Source: Bog-756 sp963835465 (GTDB taxonomy: Bacteria > Actinomycetota > Acidimicrobiia > Acidimicrobiales > RAAP-2). Taken from it: a DNA stretch of 64,000 nucleotides. The notes below the pieces were generated by a model. The model had not been told where the DNA came from. It did not search any database and saw only the letters and a list, made by a program, of their open reading frames with translations. Made by a program: the position numbers and the translations under genes. Location of the stretch: assembly GCA_963835465.1 (NCBI GenBank), contig CAWIFR010000001.1:124001-188000 (forward strand). The letters run 5' to 3'. Numbering within the stretch: position 1 is the stretch's first letter; each line of letters starts with the position of its first letter. Of the stretch, positions 59,076-64,000 are shown piece by piece.

Positions 59076-60186
59076 CGCGGAGCCCCCGGGGAGACCGGTG
59101 GGCCTGCCCCCACACCTCGACGTGCCGATCGGCGATGCCCGACCACCGCAGGGCGGCTGACCGCTCCAGTCCCAGCCGGCGCAGGTCGGAGCGCTGGCCT
59201 TCGTCGGTGGCCACGGCCAGCACGCCCGCGGCGATGGAGTCGGTATCGAGCGGATCGACTTCGAAGGCGGCCCCACCCGTACTGGGCAACGGACTGGCCA
59301 CTACCGGGGTGCCGAAGGCCATCGCCTCCACCGGGGGCAGGCCGAAGCCCTCCACCAGGGGGACGTAGGCCAGCAGCGTGGCCATGGCGTAGAGGGCGGA
59401 CAGCTCAGACGGCGTGACCAGGCCGGTCAGCACCACCCCGGTCTCCGGTTTCACCCGCGCCCCCCAACCGCTCGGACCCACCAGGACCAGCGGCCACGGC
59501 TCGGGGAGCGAGTCCCGGACGCGCTCGTAGGCGTCGACCAGACGGGACAGGTTCTTGCGGGGCTCCAAGGTCCCCACGCTCAGCAGGAACGGGCCGTCCA
59601 CCCCCATGGCGGACAGCATGGCCGTGGCCGCGGGGCGGTCGGGTGGGGGAAGGTGGTCCGAGCCCATGGGGATGACGTGGATCAGATCGGGGGAGGCTCC
59701 CGCCTCCACCAGGTCGGCGGCCACCACGTCGGCGGGGACGATGAAGCGGTCGGAGCGTCGCAGGGCACGGCGCAACGCCGCCTCGTGCCACTCCCGACCG
59801 CGTGCGGGATACGCCTCCGGCACCCGTCGCCACAGGAGATCGTGCACCGTCGTGACCAGTGCCGCCCGCCCCGGCTCCATGGTCGACAACGAAGTCGCCT
59901 GCACCACGTCGATGCCGCCCGGACCGCGGAGGAGGCCGCGATCCCAAGCGCGGGTGAGCACGGGCCCTGGCAACGGGTAGGCCCGCACCGGGCAGCCCAG
60001 ATCGGCGAGCGGATCGGGACCCCGCCTCCCAGAGGGCGCCCGGCTGGCCACGAGGGTGATCTCGGGGTGCTCGTCGGCATCGAGGTGGTCGAGGCCCTGG
60101 AGGAGGCCCCGGATGTAGGTGCCGATTCCGCCCGGCGCCGGCCGGCGCAGCTGCTCGGCCATCATCAGGAGCCGGAGCGAGCTCAC
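59068..60186 (-). CDS. GT4-family glycosyltransferase
   Basis: The 372-aa product starts at GTG 60186, which overlaps the upstream gene's stop by 4 nt (GTGA). It has RPAPGGIGTYIRGLLQGLD, SVGTLEPRKNLSRLVDAYER, and VEGFGLPPVEAMAFG (E-x7-E). It resembles mannosyl- or rhamnosyl-transferases of polysaccharide loci and is distinct in sequence from its two neighbours. The acceptor and donor are unknown. The three genes probably act in sequence on one polymer. Confidence 0.92.
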   Translation of the reverse strand: MSSLRLLMMAEQLRRPAPGGIGTYIRGLLQGLDHLDADEHPEITLVASRAPSGRRGPDPLADLGCPVRAYPLPGPVLTRAWDRGLLRGPGGIDVVQATSLSTMEPGRAALVTTVHDLLWRRVPEAYPARGREWHEAALRRALRRSDRFIVPADVVAADLVEAGASPDLIHVIPMGSDHLPPPDRPAATAMLSAMGVDGPFLLSVGTLEPRKNLSRLVDAYERVRDSLPEPWPLVLVGPSGWGARVKPETGVVLTGLVTPSELSALYAMATLLAYVPLVEGFGLPPVEAMAFGTPVVASPLPSTGGAAFEVDPLDTDSIAAGVLAVATDEGQRSDLRRLGLERSAALRWSGIADRHVEVWGQAHRSPRGLRGA

Positions 60187-61373
60187 CGGTCCACACGGCC
60201 GGCGGACGGTCCCGCGCGACGGGCGTCCTGATAGAGAGACGCCAGGCCTGCCGCACAGGCCTCCCAGGTGAACTCGGCGCTCCGTCGGCGACCCCGCTCC
60301 ACCAGCTCCTCCACCCCGCTTCCCCCGTCCAGGACGCGGCCGAGGGCCTCGGCCAGGCCGTCACGGTCACCCGTGTCCACCACTAGGGCTCCGTCACCGA
60401 CCACCTCGGGGACGGCACCGGCTGCGGTGGCCACCACCGGCACTCCGACCGCCATGGCCTGGAGCGGCGGGAAGCCGAAGCCTTCGTACCGTGATGGGTA
60501 GGCCAGCACGGACGCCTGGCGCAGCACCGCGTCGAGGCCGGCCTCGTCGAGGTAGCCAGGACGGACGATCCGGTCTGCGAACGGCGATGCCTCCACGGCG
60601 GTGGTGAATCGGTCCGAGCCCCAGCCGTCAGCGCCCACCACCACCAGGGCCACGGACTCGTGCGACCCGGCCACGGCGTCGAATGCCGAGACCAGCAGGG
60701 GATAGTCCTTGCGCGGCTCGATGGTCCCGACAGCCAGCACGTACCGGTCGCAGGTCTCGGGGAGGTGGATCGGGAGGAGGCCATCGGCGGTGCCGAGTGA
60801 TCGGGGCGGCGGCGGGGCGGGGATCCCGTGGTGGACGGCTCGCACCCGGTCGGGGTGAACCGAGAACTCCTCCACTACCTGGTCGGCGACGAACTGGGAG
60901 GGCGTGTGGACCCACGCCCCCTCGGCCACCGCCCGCCGGACGAGATCGGGGAAACGGAGGGTCGGTGGGTCGCAGAGCTCGGGGTAGAGCACCACAGTGA
61001 GGTCGTGGACGGTCACGACCCGGGCCGCCCCGGTCGTAGGCGGTACGACGAAGTTCGTCCCGTGGACCACGTCCCGACGGCCGATGAACCACTCCACCGG
61101 CGGCCATGAGGAGTTGGACCACGCCGCGTGCAGCGGTCGGGCCGGCATGGCCCGCTGTCGTGTCGAGACCCCGGGTGGCACGAGCCGCTCCAACAGATGG
61201 CGACGGCGCCAGCTGATGGCGAAGGCGGACAGCTCGACCGAAGGGGTGGCGGCGAGCCCACTCAACGCACCGCGGCAGAACGCACCGACGCCGGTGGGGT
61301 GACCGAGGAGGGGCGTGGCATCGAACCCGACGGACAGCGGGGGATCGGAGGGGGCAGATCGCTCCGGCGTCAC
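60183..61373 (-). CDS. GT4-family glycosyltransferase
   Basis: The 396-aa product has SVGFDATPLLGHPTGVGAFC at the N-terminus, VVTVHDLTVVLYPELCDPPT, AVGTIEPRKDYPLLVSAFDA and YEGFGFPPLQAMAVG (the first E of E-x7-E is present, the second is Gln). GTG 61373 was chosen because the frame upstream is Arg-rich noise. It is the first of the three-gene string and lies about 140 nt from the divergent cofD gene. Confidence 0.9.
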   Translation of the reverse strand: MTPERSAPSDPPLSVGFDATPLLGHPTGVGAFCRGALSGLAATPSVELSAFAISWRRRHLLERLVPPGVSTRQRAMPARPLHAAWSNSSWPPVEWFIGRRDVVHGTNFVVPPTTGAARVVTVHDLTVVLYPELCDPPTLRFPDLVRRAVAEGAWVHTPSQFVADQVVEEFSVHPDRVRAVHHGIPAPPPPRSLGTADGLLPIHLPETCDRYVLAVGTIEPRKDYPLLVSAFDAVAGSHESVALVVVGADGWGSDRFTTAVEASPFADRIVRPGYLDEAGLDAVLRQASVLAYPSRYEGFGFPPLQAMAVGVPVVATAAGAVPEVVGDGALVVDTGDRDGLAEALGRVLDGGSGVEELVERGRRRSAEFTWEACAAGLASLYQDARRAGPSAGRVDR

Positions 61374-61513
61374 CCAGGGAGCCTTGCACACCGCGGCCGG
61401 CAATCGGGTCCGGGCCGCCCGAAGGGGCCGGTGTTCGCCCGCTCCGGGTAGCCTGCGCCGATGGCCACCGGCAGGCAGCAACCCAGCTTGACGGCCCACT
61501 GGCCGGGCCGTCG

Positions 61514-62440
61514 ATGATCGCCGCGCTGGCCGGTGGGGTGGGAGCCGCCCGCCTGTTGCGGGGGATGGTCGAGGAGATCCCGGCCAGGGACATCACCGCC
61601 ATCGTCAACACGGGCGATGACACCGTGCTCCACGGACTCCACATCGCCCCTGATCTCGACACCGTGATGTACACCCTCGCCGACGCCATCAACCCCGAAA
61701 CCGGCTGGGGACTGGCCGGCGAGACCTGGAGGGTCATGGAGTCGCTGGGGCGACTGGGCGGAATCACCTGGTTCAACCTCGGAGACCAGGATCTGGCCAC
61801 CCACTGCTACCGGACCCAGCGACTCAGTGAGGGCGCCACTCTTGGTCAGGTCACCACCGAGCTCTGCCAATCGTTCGGCCTGGACATCCGCCTGGTCCCG
61901 GTCACTGACGATCCGGTCCGCACCCGACTGCAGCTGGTGGACGGACCGGAGGTGGGCTTCCAGGAGTACTTCGTGCGGCTGCGTCATGAGGTCGCCGTGT
62001 CCGCCGTCCGATTCGAGGGCGCAGAGCGAGCCCGGCCCGGGCCGGGCGTCGTGGAGGCCCTCGACCACGCCGACGTCATCGTGGTGTGCCCGTCCAACCC
62101 GGTGGTCTCCATCGGGCCGATCCTGGCCGTGCCGGGAATCGTCGAGTGCCTGGCCGATCGGCGGGACCGCATCGTCGGCGTCTCTCCGATCATCGCCGGC
62201 GCCGCCCTCAAAGGACCAGCCGACCGCCTGCTCCACGAGATGGGATTCGAGTCCTCGGTGGCCGGGGTGGCCAGGTGGTACGCCCCGTGGGTGGGCACCC
62301 TGGTCATCGACGAAGCCGATGCCGATCTAGCCGGTGCTGTGGAGGCCGAAGGGGTGCGCTGCGTCGTGGCCCCCACCGTGATGTCCACGCCGCAGCGGGC
62401 GGCGATGCTGTCCCGGACGGTGCTCGATGCCGTCGGCTGA
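61514..62440 (+). CDS. cofD: 2-phospho-L-lactate/enolpyruvyl transferase CofD (FbiA)
   Basis: CofD joins the phospho-lactyl or phosphoenolpyruvyl group to the deazaflavin Fo to make F420-0 (or its dehydro form). The 308-aa product has ALAGGVGAARLLRGM, VNTGDDTVLHGLHIAPDLDT, GITWFNLGDQDLATH and VVCPSNPVVSIGPILAVPGI, all canonical. It overlaps cofE by 14 nt, the fbiA-fbiB order of Mycobacterium. No cofC/fbiD or cofG/cofH gene is in the window, so Fo and lactyl-phosphate synthesis must lie elsewhere. Confidence 0.95.
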   Translation: MIAALAGGVGAARLLRGMVEEIPARDITAIVNTGDDTVLHGLHIAPDLDTVMYTLADAINPETGWGLAGETWRVMESLGRLGGITWFNLGDQDLATHCYRTQRLSEGATLGQVTTELCQSFGLDIRLVPVTDDPVRTRLQLVDGPEVGFQEYFVRLRHEVAVSAVRFEGAERARPGPGVVEALDHADVIVVCPSNPVVSIGPILAVPGIVECLADRRDRIVGVSPIIAGAALKGPADRLLHEMGFESSVAGVARWYAPWVGTLVIDEADADLAGAVEAEGVRCVVAPTVMSTPQRAAMLSRTVLDAVG

Positions 62441-63230
62441 CCCGCCCGGGTCATCCGGGTCGGAGAGGCCCGCCGGTCATGAAGCGAGCGGGGGCCTCTC
62501 GATCTTCCCGGTCCTCGGGCTCGGCGAGGTGCGCACCGGGGACGACCTGGCCACCCTCCTGGCCGCGCGACTACTGCCCCCGGCTGAGGCCGACCGAGCG
62601 TCGGCGGGCGTCCCCGGAGGTTTGGCCGACGGGGATGTCGTGGTCGTGACCCAGAAGGTGGTGTCCAAGGCGGAGGGACGCATCGTGGCCATCGACGCCG
62701 ACGACCCCGCAGCCAAGGTGGCGCTCGTCGAGTCGGAGTCGGTGCGCATCGTCCGGCGACGGGGGGACCTGCTCATCACCGAAACGCGCCACGGGTTCAT
62801 CTGCGCCAATGCCGGCGTCGACCTCTCGAACGTCGACGCCGGCACCGCCGCTCTCCTCCCTGTGGACCCCGACCGGTCGGCCCGGCGCATCCGTGAGGCC
62901 CTGGCGCACCAGCACGGGGTGTCGGTGGGGGTGATCATCTCGGACACGTTCGGTCGCACCTGGCGACGGGGCGTCACCGATGTGGCCATCGGGGTGGCCG
63001 GGGTGGCCGCCGTCGTGGACCTGCGGGGGACGACCGATGCCTCCGGGCGCGTGCTCGAGGCCACCGAGGTATGCGTGGCCGACGAGCTGGCCGGTGCGGC
63101 CGAGCTCGTGATGGGCAAGGACCGGGGCATTCCTGTCGCCGTGGTGCGCGGGGTCGACCCCCGTTGGCTCCGTCGGGCCTCGGTGAGCGAGGAGATAATC
63201 CGTCCGGCCGATGAGGACCTGTTCCGATGA
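62427..63230 (+). CDS. cofE: Coenzyme F420-0:L-glutamate ligase CofE (FbiB N-terminal type)
   Basis: CofE adds glutamates to F420-0. The 267-aa product has FPVLGLGEVRTGDDLATLL, VVVTQKVVSKAEGRIV, RHGFICANAGVDLSNV, VIISDTFGRTWRRGVTDVAI and GVAAVVDLRGTTDASGR. It ends after this domain; the nitroreductase-like C-terminal half of mycobacterial FbiB, which reduces dehydro-F420, is missing here and could be a separate gene elsewhere or absent. ATG 62427 lies within the end of cofD, so the genes are coupled. Confidence 0.95.
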   Translation: MPSADPPGSSGSERPAGHEASGGLSIFPVLGLGEVRTGDDLATLLAARLLPPAEADRASAGVPGGLADGDVVVVTQKVVSKAEGRIVAIDADDPAAKVALVESESVRIVRRRGDLLITETRHGFICANAGVDLSNVDAGTAALLPVDPDRSARRIREALAHQHGVSVGVIISDTFGRTWRRGVTDVAIGVAGVAAVVDLRGTTDASGRVLEATEVCVADELAGAAELVMGKDRGIPVAVVRGVDPRWLRRASVSEEIIRPADEDLFR

Positions 63231-63235
63231 GCCCG

Positions 63236-63252
63236 GAGCGGCGATGCCGCTC
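63236..63252. terminator. Short GC hairpin between convergent cofE and FKBP genes
   Basis: GAGCGGC (63236-63242) and GCCGCTC (63246-63252) form a perfect 7-bp stem with a 3-nt loop, 5 nt after the cofE stop. There is no T tract. Its place between two convergent genes makes a termination role plausible but not certain. Confidence 0.4.
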
Positions 63253-63294
63253 GAAGTGCGGGACGGCCCCCGAAGCCCGACTCTCGCCTTGGCG

Positions 63295-63672
63295 CTAGCC
63301 GACGTCGTAGAGATCGACCACGAAGACCAGGGTCTCGTTGGGGCCGATGACTCCCCCGGCTCCCTGGGCGCCATAGCCAAGGTGGGGCGGGATGGTCAGA
63401 CGTCGGCGCCCACCCACCTTCATACCGACGACCCCCTGGTCCCATCCGGAGATCACCTGTCCCGCCCCGAGCGGGAAGGCGAAGAGTTCGCTGCGGCTCC
63501 ACGAGGAGTCGAACTCGTCACCGGTCGACCACGACACGCCCACGTAGTGGACGTTGACGGGGCGACCGACCGCGGCTTCAGCCCCGTCCCCCACCTCCAG
63601 GTCCTCGATGAGCAGCTCGCCGGGCGGCGGGCCGTCGGGGATGGTCACGGTGGGCTTGGTGTCGGATGCCAT
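63295..63672 (-). CDS. FKBP-type peptidyl-prolyl isomerase
   Basis: The 125-aa protein is a single FKBP domain: VNVHYVGVSWSTGDEFDSSW, FAFPLGAGQVISGWDQGVVG (binding pocket with the Trp), MKVGGRRRLTIPPHLGYG and NETLVFVVDLYDV. It is cytosolic, as no signal peptide precedes it. ATG 63672 gives MASDTKPTVTIPDG, the usual start; an upstream in-frame codon was not used. It is convergent with cofE. Confidence 0.93.
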   Translation of the reverse strand: MASDTKPTVTIPDGPPPGELLIEDLEVGDGAEAAVGRPVNVHYVGVSWSTGDEFDSSWSRSELFAFPLGAGQVISGWDQGVVGMKVGGRRRLTIPPHLGYGAQGAGGVIGPNETLVFVVDLYDVG

Positions 63673-63728
63673 GCCTACGACCTTAGGACAGTCGGAGGTG
63701 GTCAACTCCCCCACTCGGGATGCAGCGG

Positions 63729-64000
63729 TTAGCGCCCCCGGGTGCCGCCACCGGAGCCGCGCTTCGCTCCGACCGGCCCACCCCGACGCTGATCGTGACT
63801 TCCTCCACTGTGTCCGCCGCTGCCAGCGCCGCCCCGGCCGCGCCGCGCCGAGGAAGTGCCGGCACCGGGTGCGCCTGGCTTGCCATGACGGGCCCGCTTG
63901 CCCGGCTTGCCCGGCTTGCCAGCCTGGCCCGGCTTGCCCGGCTTTCCTCGGGGCTCCCAGGCCGTCGTCCCCGGTCGGGCCTTCCGGGAGCCGTCCGAAG
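63729..64000 (-). CDS. Collagen-like Gly/Lys/Pro/Arg-rich C-terminal tail (N-terminus off the window)
   Basis: The frame enters from the right edge and stops at 63729. It reads SDGSRKARPGTTAWEPRG, then KPGKPGQAGKPGKPGKRARH, GKPGAPGAGTSSARRGRGG and ends GSGGGTRGR. The GKPGKPG stretch is collagen-like but short; the Arg/Gly-rich end resembles RNA-binding tails, as on RNA helicases or ribonucleases of Actinobacteria. The catalytic part is outside the window, so the identity is open. Confidence 0.68.
   Translation of the reverse strand, partial: SDGSRKARPGTTAWEPRGKPGKPGQAGKPGKPGKRARHGKPGAPGAGTSSARRGRGGAGSGGHSGGSHDQRRGGPVGAKRGSGGGTRGR
63891..63945 (-). repeat. Short tandem repeats encoding the GKPGKPG tail
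   Basis: On the plus strand CCGGCTTGC or close variants recur at 9-nt and nearby intervals through this stretch. In protein terms the unit is about three residues, repeated around six times. Slippage here would keep the frame when whole 9-nt units change. Confidence 0.7.

Noticed and set aside
57915..59276. Longer start for the distal GT4 gene
   Set aside because: The added residues overlap the upstream GT4 gene by about 200 nt and have no family likeness.

Overview
The window is about 64 kb of very GC-rich DNA (roughly 70% by eye) carrying only housekeeping and envelope genes. Its gene set is that of an Actinomycetota chromosome: coenzyme F420 biosynthesis (cofD, cofE) with a predicted F420-binding PPOX protein, the biotin synthase auxiliary protein BsaP beside bioB, DUF3039, a GAP/Sap-family protein, an SCO6745-family protein, DUF5719, and the order hpf-secA-prfB-ftsE-ftsX. 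Several of these genes are also close together in the secA1-fbiAB region of Mycobacterium. No mycolic-acid genes, whiB, mtrAB or sporulation genes are seen, so a deep-branching actinobacterial class such as Acidimicrobiia is a reasonable inference, not a demonstrated fact. No tRNA, rRNA, insertion sequence, prophage or CRISPR array was recognised.

Layout. 1-8.2 kb: end of a secreted beta-helix lipoprotein, ahcY, a crotonase-fold protein, a PAP2-like protein, an ABC-F ATPase and an acyl-CoA dehydrogenase. 8.2-15.6 kb: bioB-bsaP, a GAP-family membrane protein, DUF3039, then maf-dus-NAD-binding protein joined by 4-nt overlaps, and a second ABC-F protein. 15.6-18.9 kb: an FAD oxidoreductase and a GT-C-like membrane protein. 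18.9-22.2 kb: SPFH/NfeD pair, PPOX protein, SCO6745 protein and a cyclic-nucleotide-binding protein. 22.2-29.1 kb: bioA-bioF-bioD, a divergent archaeal-type riboflavin synthase, and fatty-acid genes (acyl-CoA dehydrogenase, acyl-CoA synthetase). 29.1-37.0 kb: a minus-strand block hpf-secA-prfB-ftsE-ftsX-serine hydrolase-rmlA. 37.6-40.3 kb: phosphomannomutase, Trm112-like protein and SIS sugar isomerase. 40.4-48.6 kb: a repeat-containing wall amidase, LON-domain protein, GT-C-like membrane protein, CPBP protease and ftsH. 48.6-56.1 kb: SRPBCC protein, an alcohol dehydrogenase/zinc-ribbon/DksA-like trio, a HiPIP-like small protein, DUF5719 and a very large GT2 membrane glycosyltransferase. 56.2-61.4 kb: a phasin-like gene behind an AT-rich palindromic promoter, a GDP-sugar epimerase/reductase and three GT4 glycosyltransferases. 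61.5-64 kb: cofD-cofE, an FKBP isomerase and the collagen-like tail of a protein leaving the window.

The genes group into themes: sugar-nucleotide supply (rmlA, phosphomannomutase, SIS isomerase, the reductase) feeding envelope glycosyltransferases; cofactor synthesis (biotin in two loci, riboflavin, F420); division and secretion (ftsEX, secA, ftsH); and acyl-CoA metabolism.

One property affects the whole annotation. At least eleven conserved proteins are split between two reading frames by what looks like a one-base indel, and a twelfth is likely. In a 126-nt tandem repeat the extra base can be seen directly. Either the assembly carries many indel errors or the locus is unusually full of broken genes; the former is more likely because both halves of each protein remain well conserved. 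Those genes are annotated here as whole genes with the break point stated.
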